Assembly (NCBI RefSeq): GCF_021397715.1
Contig: NZ_CP090207.1
Span: forward strand, 4,030,001 to 4,094,000
Length of the DNA stretch: 64,000 nucleotides
Reading direction: 5' to 3'
Source of the DNA: Pantoea agglomerans
GTDB lineage: Bacteria > Pseudomonadota > Gammaproteobacteria > Enterobacterales > Enterobacteriaceae
Both the position numbers and the translations under genes were made by a program. The notes beneath the pieces are model-generated. The model saw nothing but the letters and a program-made list of their open reading frames with translations, had not been told where the DNA came from and ran no database searches. Below are positions 9,646-18,056 of the stretch, piece by piece; the first letter of the stretch is position 1; each line of letters starts with the position of its first letter.

Positions 9646-9671
9646 CGCGCCGACGCACTCAGGTCGGCGCG
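9646..9671. terminator. Hairpin downstream of rhtB
   Basis: CGCGCCGAC (9646-9654) and GTCGGCGCG (9663-9671) form a perfect 9-bp stem eight bases beyond the rhtB stop. There is no T-run, so termination is likely but unproven. Confidence 0.45.
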
Positions 9672-9699
9672 AAAGATTATCCCTTCTTCCCCTTCTTCG

Positions 9700-10509
9700 C
9701 TACGGCGCTGTCAGTGGCACCGCACGCAGTACCATCATGCCCGGTTTTGAACGCATATATTCCCTGAATGGCGTATCGACAACTTTGCGATTGGCGGCCA
9801 GGGAGGAGGCGTTCCTGAACCACAACTGACCATCATGCCGGACAGCAATCCCCACATGGGAGACATCCAGCCCCTGCTGTGTGGCGTAAACGCCCACATA
9901 ATCGCCGGTTTGGATCTGCTCCAGCACCTGAGGTGTGATTGCCTGGGCCGGGATGTAGGTAATGTGGCGTGATATCACACCCAGGCCCGGCACCCGTTCT
10001 GTTCCGTTGGCCTGATGATTGAGTTGCTTCACTACCGTCACCGCCTGTGGGCTGAGGGTGCGGGTGATGTCATTGGCATTGCGCGGACGGTCAGCGAACC
10101 AGTCGGAGAAAAAGTGGCGTCGCTTCAGATAGCTGACCTCACCGTCAACGTAGCGGGTTCGAATCAGGTTAGCCTCAAAGCTGGCCCGGTCGTGGCTGCG
10201 GCTCAGCGCCTGCACGTAATCCAGCAGCGTGAAACAATCGACACCGTTGAAATTGATCACCAGCACTTCAGGGGTATCAGGCGAACCTGTCAGCGTATTC
10301 GCTTGATAGGGTGTCCCGAGAAAAGCAGCAGAAATCTGGCTAATCCTTTCACCCTGCTGCTGATCTGACGTCGGAAGCCCCTGCGCCAGGATCACCGACA
10401 CTTTATCCGCTTTCGCCGATTCAGGGGCTCGGTAATCGGCAGCATCGTGCGAGGCGCAGGCGCTGAGACAAGCCGTCACTAATAGCAATAACGCGGTGTT
10501 GACTCTCAT
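9700..10509 (-). CDS. DUF1460 lipoprotein, NlpC/P60-like fold
   Basis: A 269-residue secreted lipoprotein. The ATG at 10509 follows GGAGAGG and gives a short signal peptide with the lipobox LSAC (Cys18); there is no Asp at +2, so outer-membrane sorting is expected. The body is the DUF1460 domain, whose characterised members are N-acetylmuramyl-L-alanine amidase-like cysteine hydrolases. Cys92 in NGVDCFTLLDY and His218 in VSHVGIAV are the likely catalytic pair. A peptidoglycan-processing role is inferred from the family. It is not at this place in E. coli and splits the rhtB-rhtC pair, so it looks like an accessory insertion. Codons upstream also allow an ATG at 10521. Confidence 0.8.
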   Translation of the reverse strand: MRVNTALLLLVTACLSACASHDAADYRAPESAKADKVSVILAQGLPTSDQQQGERISQISAAFLGTPYQANTLTGSPDTPEVLVINFNGVDCFTLLDYVQALSRSHDRASFEANLIRTRYVDGEVSYLKRRHFFSDWFADRPRNANDITRTLSPQAVTVVKQLNHQANGTERVPGLGVISRHITYIPAQAITPQVLEQIQTGDYVGVYATQQGLDVSHVGIAVRHDGQLWFRNASSLAANRKVVDTPFREYMRSKPGMMVLRAVPLTAP

Positions 10510-10680
10510 CATCCTCTCCATGAAAAAACAGTCCGTAGACCTGACCTTACCGGAGGTGATGGTTTCATTGATTAACCAATAGTGACTATTTATCTGAGGT
10601 TACAACAGCGCGCCATCGGCAGACGCCGAGCGTAACAGCCGTCACTCAGATGAAATATCGGGGAGAGGAGAAGTGAAGTG

Positions 10681-10712
10681 TATGCCGGATGCGCCACGCG
10701 CGCTCCGGCATA
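10681..10712. repeat. REP-like palindromic element
   Basis: TATGCCGGA (10681-10689) and TCCGGCATA (10704-10712) are perfect inverted arms around a GC-rich centre, resembling the GCCGGATG core of enterobacterial REP sequences. It sits 11 bases from the rhtC stop codon. Confidence 0.6.
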
Positions 10713-10723
10713 ACCTGGCGGGA

Positions 10724-11347
10724 TTAGCGAGAGATGATCAGATGAAGACCAAAGCCAGCAAACAGCACGCCTGCCATGCCATCCACCCACTTGGCTAACC
10801 GCTGATACTTATTGCGCATCCACGGCATCGCGAAAATGGCAGCCACCAGCGCGAACCAGGCAAAGGTTTCGCCGACAATCAGTAAAAACAGCCCCCAGCG
10901 CTCCGCTGCACCGACGTCGTCACCGACAAACAGGGAAAATACGCTGCCGAAGTAGATGATCGCTTTCGGATTCGACAGATTGGTCAGCAGCCCTTTGATA
11001 AAGCTCATGCCGCGTTTCGGCAGCTCAACCACCGGCTCATCCTGCTGCGGCTGTTTGTGACGCTGACGCGCTGAACACATCAGCTGCCAGCCCATCCACA
11101 GCAGATAAAGGCCACCGCCGACCATAATGATCTGATGCAGCCAGGCCATTTTCTCCAGAATCAGATGCAGGCCCATCAGCGCCACACCGGCCCAGACCAC
11201 AATCCCGAGCGTAATGCCCAGCACGCCCATCATTGCCTCTTTGCGCGAACGGCTGGCGGCAGTCTGAGACACGAAAAAGAAATCGGGGCCGGGGCTCATC
11301 AGAGCCACCAGATGAACCAGCGCCACGGTAGCGAATAACATCAGCAT
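10724..11347 (-). CDS. rhtC: Threonine exporter RhtC
   Basis: A 207-residue LysE-family exporter with about six membrane helices. It aligns along its length with E. coli RhtC, including ALMSPGPDFFFVSQTA at the N terminus and NPKAIIYFGSVFSLFV in the middle. RhtC exports L-threonine. The gene follows recQ by 12 bases on the same strand, as in E. coli. Confidence 0.95.
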   Translation of the reverse strand: MLMLFATVALVHLVALMSPGPDFFFVSQTAASRSRKEAMMGVLGITLGIVVWAGVALMGLHLILEKMAWLHQIIMVGGGLYLLWMGWQLMCSARQRHKQPQQDEPVVELPKRGMSFIKGLLTNLSNPKAIIYFGSVFSLFVGDDVGAAERWGLFLLIVGETFAWFALVAAIFAMPWMRNKYQRLAKWVDGMAGVLFAGFGLHLIISR

Positions 11348-11359
11348 ATGCAGTGTCCT

Positions 11360-13189
11360 TTACTCTTCATCATCAAGGTGCTCTTTGATCATCACCAGGA
11401 AAGGTTTGCCAAAGCGCTCCAGTTTACGGTGGCCGACGCCATTGACGCTGAGCATCTCTGAGGCGCTGACCGGCATCTGCTCGGCCATTTCGATCAGCGT
11501 GGCGTCATTGAACACCACGTATGGCGGAATATTCTCTTCATCAGCAATCGCTTTGCGCAGCTTACGCAGCTTGGCAAACAGTTTGCGATCGTAGTTACCG
11601 CCGTGAAACTTCGCCGGACTGTTGCTTTTCGGCCTGGCGGTAATCAACCGCGGAACCGCCAGCATCAGCGGCACTTCACCACGCAGCACCGGCCGTGCCG
11701 CTTCGGTCAGCTGCAGCGCCGAGTGCATGGCGATGTTTTGCGTGACCAGCCCCAGATGAATCAGCTGGCGTAACACGCTGACCCAGTGCTCATGGCTCTG
11801 ATCTTTGCCCAGCCCGTAAATCGGCAGTTTGTCGTGCCCGAGCTCGCGGATTCGCTGGTTATTGGCTCCACGCAGCACTTCGACAATATATCCCATGCCG
11901 AAACGCTGGCCGACGCGATAGATACCGGAGAGCGCTTTTTGCGCCTCAACCAGACCGTCGTAGCGCTTGGGCGGATCGAGACAGATATCGCAGTTGCCGC
12001 ACGGCTGCTGCCGGCCTTCACCGAAGTAGTTGAGTAGCACCAGACGGCGACAGGTCTGCGCTTCCGCGAAGGCCCCCATCGCGTTGAGCTTATGACGCTC
12101 AATATCCTGCAGCGGACCCGGCGCTTTCTCTTCGAGACATTTGCGCAGCCACGCCATATCTGCCGGATCGTAGAGCATCATCGCCTCAGCCGGCAGGCCA
12201 TCACGCCCTGCTCGTCCGGTTTCCTGATAGTAGGATTCGATGTTGCGCGGAATATCGAAATGTACCACAAAGCGAACGTTAGGCTTGTTGATGCCCATCC
12301 CGAATGCCACCGTGGCGACCACGATTTGCAGATCGTCGCGCTGAAACGCTTCCTGCACCCGGGCGCGCTGCTCGCTGTCGATTCCGGCATGGTAGGCACC
12401 CACGCTCAATCCACGGCTTTGCAGGCGTGCAGCGGTGTCTTCGACCTTCGCCCGGCTGTTGCAGTAAATGATGCCGCACTTACCGCGCTGATCCTGCACG
12501 TAACGCAGCAACTGCTCGGTAGGTTTGAATTTCTCGACCAGCGTATAGCGAATATTGGGGCGGTCAAAACTGCTGATCTGAATCAGCGGGTCCTGCATAT
12601 GCAACAGGTTAACGATATCGTTGCGGGTGGTTTCATCGGCGGTAGCGGTCAGCGCCATCACCGGCAGCTCCGGGAAGCGCTGACGCATCCGTCCCAGCGC
12701 ACCATACTCCGGACGGAAATCGTGGCCCCACTGAGAAATACAGTGCGCTTCGTCCACCGCCAGCATGGCGGGCTGCCAGTGCGCCAGATTTTCGAGGAAG
12801 TTATCCATCATCAGGCGTTCTGGCGCGATATAGAGCAGCTTAACCCGACCGGTGCGGCAATCCGCCATCACCGTCTGCTGCTGCTCACGCGTCATGGTCG
12901 AATTGAGGTAGGCCGCCGCCACGCCGTTGGCCAGCAGTTGATCCACCTGATCTTTCATCAGCGAGATCAGCGGCGAAACCACCAGCGTCAGCCCGTCGCG
13001 TACCAGCGCCGGGATCTGATAGCACAGTGATTTACCGCCGCCGGTCGGCATCACCACCAGACAGTCGCGCCCGCTCAGCGCCTGGTTAATGATTGTCTGT
13101 TGACCGGGACGAAACTGCTGGTAGCCGAAGGTATCCTGCAATACCTGCTGCGCCAGCGCTTCCTGATTAAGGACTGCCGAGGTTGCCAC
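11360..13189 (-). CDS. recQ: ATP-dependent DNA helicase RecQ
   Basis: 3'-5' helicase of the RecF recombination pathway that also suppresses illegitimate recombination. 609 residues, the E. coli length. Domains in order: helicase with Walker A GGGKS (Lys53) and DEAH at 146-149; RecQ C-terminal zinc domain with the cysteine cluster CGNCDIC; and a C-terminal HRDC domain around [13 protein letters not shown]. The start is a GTG at 13187-13189, preceded by AGGA; E. coli recQ also starts with GTG. It lies 24 bases after pldA on the same strand. Confidence 0.97.
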   Translation of the reverse strand: MATSAVLNQEALAQQVLQDTFGYQQFRPGQQTIINQALSGRDCLVVMPTGGGKSLCYQIPALVRDGLTLVVSPLISLMKDQVDQLLANGVAAAYLNSTMTREQQQTVMADCRTGRVKLLYIAPERLMMDNFLENLAHWQPAMLAVDEAHCISQWGHDFRPEYGALGRMRQRFPELPVMALTATADETTRNDIVNLLHMQDPLIQISSFDRPNIRYTLVEKFKPTEQLLRYVQDQRGKCGIIYCNSRAKVEDTAARLQSRGLSVGAYHAGIDSEQRARVQEAFQRDDLQIVVATVAFGMGINKPNVRFVVHFDIPRNIESYYQETGRAGRDGLPAEAMMLYDPADMAWLRKCLEEKAPGPLQDIERHKLNAMGAFAEAQTCRRLVLLNYFGEGRQQPCGNCDICLDPPKRYDGLVEAQKALSGIYRVGQRFGMGYIVEVLRGANNQRIRELGHDKLPIYGLGKDQSHEHWVSVLRQLIHLGLVTQNIAMHSALQLTEAARPVLRGEVPLMLAVPRLITARPKSNSPAKFHGGNYDRKLFAKLRKLRKAIADEENIPPYVVFNDATLIEMAEQMPVSASEMLSVNGVGHRKLERFGKPFLVMIKEHLDDEE

Positions 13190-13213
13190 GCTATTCCTGT
13201 CTTTCGTTAGGGA

Positions 13214-14092
13214 TTAGAACAAGTCGTTAAGTGTTACGCCGACACCCAGACGGGTCTGACGATGGTCGTAATCGATCAGCGATTCGCCATAGCCGCTAAA
13301 TACCTGCGTATAGAAGCGAACGTGCTCCGAGATCGGATAGCTCCAGCCAAACGTCGCGCCGCCATAACCGCTGTTCCAGTTATAGTTGCCTTCTACACTG
13401 AAGATACTATCGCCGAGCATGTAACCCAATTTGGCGCGGTAGTAACCCATATATTTGGTGATATCGGGATTATCATCGCTGCTATCCCCTTCCGGAATGC
13501 GGTACCAGGGTTTGATCTCCGCCATGAAGTTGCCGTTCTGCGCCATCAGACGTGTATAGACGCGGTTCCAGCTACGTGAAGTGGGGTCGCTACGGCCATT
13601 GGATTCATGGTTGAGACCCACCTCAACATCACGCAGGGTCCAGCCCGCGAACGAGTAATCGGTCGCCCAGCCCAGAAAAATCTGCGGCTCATAGTTGGTT
13701 TCACGAAACGGGGATGACTCACCGCGATTCGACAACTGCCACCAGGAACGCTGCGTATAAGAGGCCGCCAGCACCGAATTATCACCCAGGATACCGCGCC
13801 ACAGCGGGAACGCCAGGCTGAGCTGGAATTTTACCTCATCCTTACGGGCATTTTCAGCCCAGTTATAGGAGGAGATCGCCTCTTTATTGAGATCGCTGGT
13901 ATAGGTATAGAGAAGATAGTTGTTCTCATAAGGATAGAGAACAAACGGGTTGTCATGCTTCTCCAGCAGGTTAGCGATAATGCTGCCACGCACCTGCGGC
14001 GCGTCATGAACATCTTTAACCTGAGCTTCGTCCGCCTGCGCCAGTGCAGGAAGTAATACCATAGCCGCCAGCAAGGCGCGATGCTTACGCAT
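13214..14092 (-). CDS. pldA: Outer membrane phospholipase A PldA
   Basis: Outer-membrane beta-barrel phospholipase (OMPLA) that removes phospholipids from the outer leaflet. 292 residues with a signal peptide ending ALAQA at residue 20. The catalytic triad is intact: His162, Ser164 and Asn176 in NHESNGR and SWNRVY, which are His142, Ser144 and Asn156 in the mature numbering used for E. coli. The C terminus ends in Phe, as usual for barrel proteins. The gene heads the pldA-recQ-rhtC set and is divergent from yigI. Confidence 0.97.
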   Translation of the reverse strand: MRKHRALLAAMVLLPALAQADEAQVKDVHDAPQVRGSIIANLLEKHDNPFVLYPYENNYLLYTYTSDLNKEAISSYNWAENARKDEVKFQLSLAFPLWRGILGDNSVLAASYTQRSWWQLSNRGESSPFRETNYEPQIFLGWATDYSFAGWTLRDVEVGLNHESNGRSDPTSRSWNRVYTRLMAQNGNFMAEIKPWYRIPEGDSSDDNPDITKYMGYYRAKLGYMLGDSIFSVEGNYNWNSGYGGATFGWSYPISEHVRFYTQVFSGYGESLIDYDHRQTRLGVGVTLNDLF

Positions 14093-14286
14093 AAAATTCT
14101 CCGGTGAGCGCTGCGTAGTAAAAAGTACCGAAAGGGTGTGTTAAAAAGCAGGCCATTCTACACACAAATGGCAATGATGATGAGAGCTGATTTCTTAAAC
14201 TGGAAACCCCCTCGCGAGCGGCATAGAATACACAGCTCATTAACATTACGCGCCCCTCTGGCCCGAATTTTTCAGGACACCGCATC

Positions 14287-14757
14287 ATGTCATCACTCGT
14301 GCTGACGCAGCAGGAAGCTCGCCAACTGGTTGGCGAAATTTTCGTGTATCACATGCCGTTTAATCAGGCGTTAGGCCTGGAACTGACGCGGCTGGAGGCT
14401 GACTATGCCGAAATCAGTTTTGCCAACAAAACCATGCTGGTCGGCAACACCGCACAGCAGATTTTGCACGGCGGGGTGATCGCCTCGGTGCTGGACGTCG
14501 CGGCGGGCATGGTATGCGTCAGCAATGCGCTCACCCGCCAGCAGAGCATCAGCGAAGAGGAGTTACGTCAGCGTCTCTCCCGCATGGGCACCATCGACAT
14601 GCGCGTTGATTATTTACGGCCGGGACGCGGTGAACGCTTTACCGCCACCAGCAGCCTGCTGCGCGCCGGCAACAAAGTCGCGGTGGCCCGCGTCGAATTA
14701 CACAACCAGCAGGGCGATTATATCGCCACAGCAACCGCCACTTATCTGATCGGCTAA
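14287..14757 (+). CDS. yigI: Acyl-CoA thioesterase YigI
   Basis: A 156-residue hot-dog-fold thioesterase matching E. coli YigI throughout. [14 protein letters not shown] forms the active-site helix, and the stretch from [20 protein letters not shown] to [15 protein letters not shown] is nearly identical to E. coli. The E. coli protein hydrolyses medium- and long-chain acyl-CoA. It is divergent from pldA and is followed 23 bases later by rarD. Confidence 0.92.
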   Translation: MSSLVLTQQEARQLVGEIFVYHMPFNQALGLELTRLEADYAEISFANKTMLVGNTAQQILHGGVIASVLDVAAGMVCVSNALTRQQSISEEELRQRLSRMGTIDMRVDYLRPGRGERFTATSSLLRAGNKVAVARVELHNQQGDYIATATATYLIG

Positions 14758-14780
14758 TTTTGCCTGACAACGGAACTGAC

Positions 14781-15680
14781 ATGGATACGCAACAAACTCG
14801 CCAGGGCGTCGGCTTTGCACTGGGTGCTTACTTTATCTGGGGTATCGCCCCGGCTTATTTCAAACTGGTGAAAGCCGTTCCGGCAACCGAGATCATGACG
14901 CACCGGGTTATCTGGTCAGCCCTGTTTATGCTGATCCTGATCTCCCTGACCCGCAGCTGGCCTGGCGTACGCAGCGTGCTGCGCCAGCCGAAAAAAGTGC
15001 TGTTGCTGGCGATCACCGCGCTCACTATCGGCGGTAACTGGCTGCTGTTTATCTGGGCAGTCAATAACCAGCATATGCTGGAAGCCAGCCTCGGCTACTT
15101 TATTAACCCGCTGATTAACGTGGTGTTCGGCATGCTGTTTTTGCGCGAGCGTTTTCGCCGCTTACAGTGGCTGGCGGTGTTGCTGGCTACCGTCGGCGTG
15201 CTGGTGCAGCTCTGGCAGTTCGGTTCGCTGCCGATTATCGCGCTGGGTCTGGCGCTAAGCTTTGCCTTTTATGGCCTGCTGCGTAAAAAGATTCAGGTGG
15301 ATGCGCAGAGCGGGATGCTGATTGAGACCCTGTGGCTGTTTCCGCTGGCGGCCATCTACCTGTTTGGCTTTGCCGACAGCGCCACCAGCCACTTATCCGC
15401 CAATCCGCTGAGCCTGAACCTGAAGCTGGTGGCGGCCGGTATCGTTACCACCATTCCGCTGATGCTGTTCGCCGCTGCCTGTAGCCGCCTGCGTCTCTCC
15501 ACCGTCGGTTTCTTTCAGTACCTGGGCCCGACGCTGATGTTCGTGCTGGCGGTGGTGTTCTACGGCGAGACTATCACGCCAGACAAAATGGTGACCTTTG
15601 GCTTTATCTGGCTGGCGCTGCTGGTGTTCGTCTGTGATGCGGTGGCATTTTCATTCCGTGGCCGGCCGCGCATAGCGTGA
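14781..15680 (+). CDS. rarD: EamA-family transporter RarD
   Basis: A 299-residue inner-membrane protein with ten predicted helices in two EamA repeats, aligned with E. coli RarD, for example NWLLFIWAVNNQHMLEASLG. Its substrate is unsettled; it is often annotated as a chloramphenicol-resistance permease from distant homology, which is weak evidence. The ATG at 14781 gives MDTQQTRQGV, as in E. coli. The last 30 bases overlap the end of the converging AbrB-family gene. Confidence 0.92.
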   Translation: MDTQQTRQGVGFALGAYFIWGIAPAYFKLVKAVPATEIMTHRVIWSALFMLILISLTRSWPGVRSVLRQPKKVLLLAITALTIGGNWLLFIWAVNNQHMLEASLGYFINPLINVVFGMLFLRERFRRLQWLAVLLATVGVLVQLWQFGSLPIIALGLALSFAFYGLLRKKIQVDAQSGMLIETLWLFPLAAIYLFGFADSATSHLSANPLSLNLKLVAAGIVTTIPLMLFAAACSRLRLSTVGFFQYLGPTLMFVLAVVFYGETITPDKMVTFGFIWLALLVFVCDAVAFSFRGRPRIA

Positions 15681-16703
15681 GATAAAGCGCGCCATCGCCG
15701 GGCCGGTCAACAGGATGGTGAACAGCCGCAGCGTCTGTAATGCCATCACAAATGCCATGTTGACCTGGGTGCCGGCAGCAATAATCGCCACCGTGTCCAG
15801 CCCGCCGGGACTGGTGGCGAGATAGGCCGTCATCAGATCGATATGCAGTACCCGCGTCAGCATCCACGCCAGCCCACCACAGAGCAGCATCAATCCAAAG
15901 ATTGACGCCAGCATCTGCGGCAGCGTACGTAATGCCAGCAAAAAGACCGGTCGGGTGAAGCGCAGCCCGACGCTCCAGCCGATCAGCGCGTACGCCAGCG
16001 CCAGCAGCCATTCCGGCACCTGCAAAACCGCTATTTCACTGCTGTGCAATGCCGCACCGGCCAGCGCCGGCAGCAATAAGGCACCGGAAGGAATACGCAG
16101 CCGGGTGCCGAGCCATGCCCCTATCAGCATGACCGCCAGCGTCACCGCAAAACCGCGATTCAGCGGCGGGAACCAAATCGTCGAAATGCTGTGGGCTGCA
16201 TCGCCCAGCCCGATTCGCGCCACCATTGCGGCCGCCGTCGCGACAAACAGCACCCGCAGATACTGCATAAACGCCACCAGCCGCACGTCAGCACCAAAAT
16301 CACCGGCCATCGCCACCATCGCTGAGGCACCGCCCGGTGACGATCCCCATGCGCCGGTCGGGCCGGGCAGATGACTGAAGCGAACCAGCAGAAAACCCGA
16401 CAGCCCGCTGGCGGCCAGCGTCAGCAGCAACACCGCCAGCACCACCGGCCAGTCCTGAATCAGCGGCGTCAGAATCGAAGGTGAAAGGCTCTGCGCAATC
16501 ATGCAGCCCAGGATCGCCTGAGCCAGCAGAAACAGCCGTTTATCAATTCGCAGCGTGGCGCCGGACAGCCCCATCACCACTCCGACAATCATCGGCCCCA
16601 GCAACAGCGCGGCGGGCAGGTGAAAAAATTGCAGCACGCCGCCCAACAGCACCGAGCTTAATAACAGCAGTGTCCATTGTGCGCGCAACGAGAGAGCGTC
16701 CAT
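15651..16703 (-). CDS. AbrB-family membrane protein
   Basis: A 350-residue very hydrophobic protein with about ten membrane segments and two related halves. SSPGGASAMVAMAGDFGADVR and SPGGLDTVAIIAAGTQVN repeat the SPGG motif typical of the AbrB family (PF05145). The family was once labelled ammonia monooxygenase, without support; E. coli AbrB was named as a putative regulator of aidB. Transport is a guess from topology. It is not at this place in E. coli, and its 3' end overlaps rarD by 30 bases. Confidence 0.8.
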   Translation of the reverse strand: MDALSLRAQWTLLLLSSVLLGGVLQFFHLPAALLLGPMIVGVVMGLSGATLRIDKRLFLLAQAILGCMIAQSLSPSILTPLIQDWPVVLAVLLLTLAASGLSGFLLVRFSHLPGPTGAWGSSPGGASAMVAMAGDFGADVRLVAFMQYLRVLFVATAAAMVARIGLGDAAHSISTIWFPPLNRGFAVTLAVMLIGAWLGTRLRIPSGALLLPALAGAALHSSEIAVLQVPEWLLALAYALIGWSVGLRFTRPVFLLALRTLPQMLASIFGLMLLCGGLAWMLTRVLHIDLMTAYLATSPGGLDTVAIIAAGTQVNMAFVMALQTLRLFTILLTGPAMARFISRYARPATE

Positions 16704-16766
16704 AAGAAGTTAATAATTTGTAAAAAGAGGGGAGTAGATTACGCAGAAATGCAGACCGGGACCAGC

Positions 16767-16792
16767 AAAACGGGCCGTATCAGACGACCCGT
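16767..16792 (-). terminator. Terminator of corA
   Basis: ACGGGCCGT (16770-16778) and ACGACCCGT (16784-16792) form a 9-bp stem with one mismatch and a five-base loop. On the minus strand it is followed by TTTT, nine bases beyond the corA stop. Confidence 0.7.
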
Positions 16793-16800
16793 TGCACGCT

Positions 16801-17754
16801 TTATAACCAGTTTTTACGTTTGAAGTAGAGGTAGGGTGCCAGACCCGCCAGAATCATCAGGCCGATGGCGGCCGGATAACCAAAGCTCCACTTCAGTTCG
16901 GGCATAAACTCAAAGTTCATGCCGTAGCTGGAGGCAACCAGCGTTGGAGGCAGGAACACCACCGACACCACCGAGAAGATCTTGATGATGCGGTTCTGTT
17001 CGATGTTGATAAAGCCCATCGCCGCCTGCATCAGGAAGTTTACCTTCTGGAACAGCGACTCGTTGTGCGGCAACAGCGATTCGATATCGCGCAGGATTTC
17101 ACGCGCCTGTTCCAGCTGATTGCCCGGCAAACGCGCTTTACGCACCAGGAAGTTGAGCGCGCGCTGGGTATCCATCAGGCACAGGCGCACCTTCCAGCCG
17201 ATATCTTCCAGTTCGGCTAAGCGGGACAGCGCCAGATCGTACTCTTCGCCCTGCTGACCTTCCATGATCACCCGGCTGAGTTTTTCCAGCGCGCTATAGA
17301 TGTTTTCAATCTCATCCGCCAGCTGTTCGATTTTGGTTTCAAACAGGTCGAGCAGCAGTTCGAACGCATTGCCGTCAATCAGGGTCTGGTTGCGGGCACG
17401 CATACGATAGAGCCGAAACGCCGGCAGTTCGCGTTCACGCAGCGTGTAAAGGCGGCCTTCACGAATGGTGAACGCCACGGTGGAGTTACCGGCGTGATCT
17501 TCCGCATCTTCATAAAAGAAGAAGGAGTGGATATGCAGGCCATCTTCATCTTCGAAGAAACGTGCTGAGGCCTCGATATCTTCCAGCTCAGGTCGGGTTG
17601 CCAGGCTCTGACCCAGCTCCGATTGCACCCGTTCACGCTCACCCTCTTCCGGTTCGATCAGATCAACCCAGACGGAGGTGGTCAGTTTGTCGTTTTCGTC
17701 TTCCAGCTCCAGACGCGTCAGGCGGCTGTGATCCAGTTTAAATGCGCTCAGCAT
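16801..17754 (-). CDS. corA: Magnesium/cobalt transporter CorA
   Basis: Homopentameric inner-membrane channel for Mg2+ that also passes Co2+ and Ni2+. 316 residues, exactly the E. coli length. A large acidic cytoplasmic N-terminal domain precedes two C-terminal helices; the signature YGMN lies after the first, and the protein ends YFKRKNWL. The ATG at 17754 is preferred over a codon five triplets upstream because GGGGAG precedes it and the protein begins MLSAFKLD. A promoter and about 260 bases of structured leader lie upstream. Confidence 0.97.
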   Translation of the reverse strand: MLSAFKLDHSRLTRLELEDENDKLTTSVWVDLIEPEEGERERVQSELGQSLATRPELEDIEASARFFEDEDGLHIHSFFFYEDAEDHAGNSTVAFTIREGRLYTLRERELPAFRLYRMRARNQTLIDGNAFELLLDLFETKIEQLADEIENIYSALEKLSRVIMEGQQGEEYDLALSRLAELEDIGWKVRLCLMDTQRALNFLVRKARLPGNQLEQAREILRDIESLLPHNESLFQKVNFLMQAAMGFINIEQNRIIKIFSVVSVVFLPPTLVASSYGMNFEFMPELKWSFGYPAAIGLMILAGLAPYLYFKRKNWL

Positions 17755-17797
17755 AGCAATACTCCCCATTGCAGACTAAATGGGACAAGGCCGTTCG

Positions 17798-17818
17798 CCG
17801 TTCCGCAAAGCGGAACGG
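17798..17818 (-). promoter_or_regulatory. Hairpin in the corA leader, proximal
   Basis: CCGTTCCGC and GCGGAACGG pair perfectly across a three-base loop, 44-64 bases before the corA start codon. It could take part in leader-based control, or attenuate, although no T-run follows. Confidence 0.45.
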
Positions 17819-17905
17819 GCAACCTGAACACGGAAACAGAGTTTCAAGGGTAAATCAGTGCTGACTCGTGCGACGGGATTAGTAAAGGGAGGTCGCTGAT
17901 AACCG

Positions 17906-17937
17906 CTAAGGCTACCCGCGTAGAGAGGTAGCCTTAG
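17906..17937 (-). promoter_or_regulatory. Strong hairpin in the corA leader, distal
   Basis: CTAAGGCTACC and GGTAGCCTTAG form a perfect 11-bp stem with a ten-base loop, about 75 bases into the predicted corA transcript. In Salmonella the corA leader folds into alternative structures that decide Rho-dependent termination; this stem is a natural candidate for one of them. Confidence 0.5.
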
Positions 17938-17958
17938 ATGTTATTCCTGTTATCCAGG

Positions 17959-18006
17959 TTAGTGAGCCAGCATCGACTGGGCGTGTCCAAGGCATTGTCC
18001 TCTCAT
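17959..18006 (-). CDS. Candidate corA leader peptide (CorL-like), 15 codons
   Basis: A short frame, MRGQCLGHAQSMLAH, starts a few bases after the predicted corA transcript start and ends before the strong hairpin. A second overlapping frame (17912-17995, 27 codons, beginning MPWTRPVD) runs into that hairpin and stops in its 3' arm. Salmonella corA has a translated leader ORF, corL, coupled to Rho termination. Neither frame has a well-spaced ribosome site, and which one is translated cannot be told from sequence. Confidence 0.35.
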   Translation of the reverse strand: MRGQCLGHAQSMLAH

Positions 18007-18021
18007 GATAATAGTGGGCGC

Positions 18022-18050
18022 ATGTTACGCTGAGACGAAAAAGTCGTCAA
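18022..18050 (-). promoter_or_regulatory. corA promoter
   Basis: TTGACG (18045-18050) and TAACAT (18022-18027) are separated by 17 bases on the minus strand, just past the uvrD stop codon. The predicted start near 18015 gives a leader of about 260 bases before corA. Confidence 0.7.
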
Positions 18051-18056
18051 CCGCAG

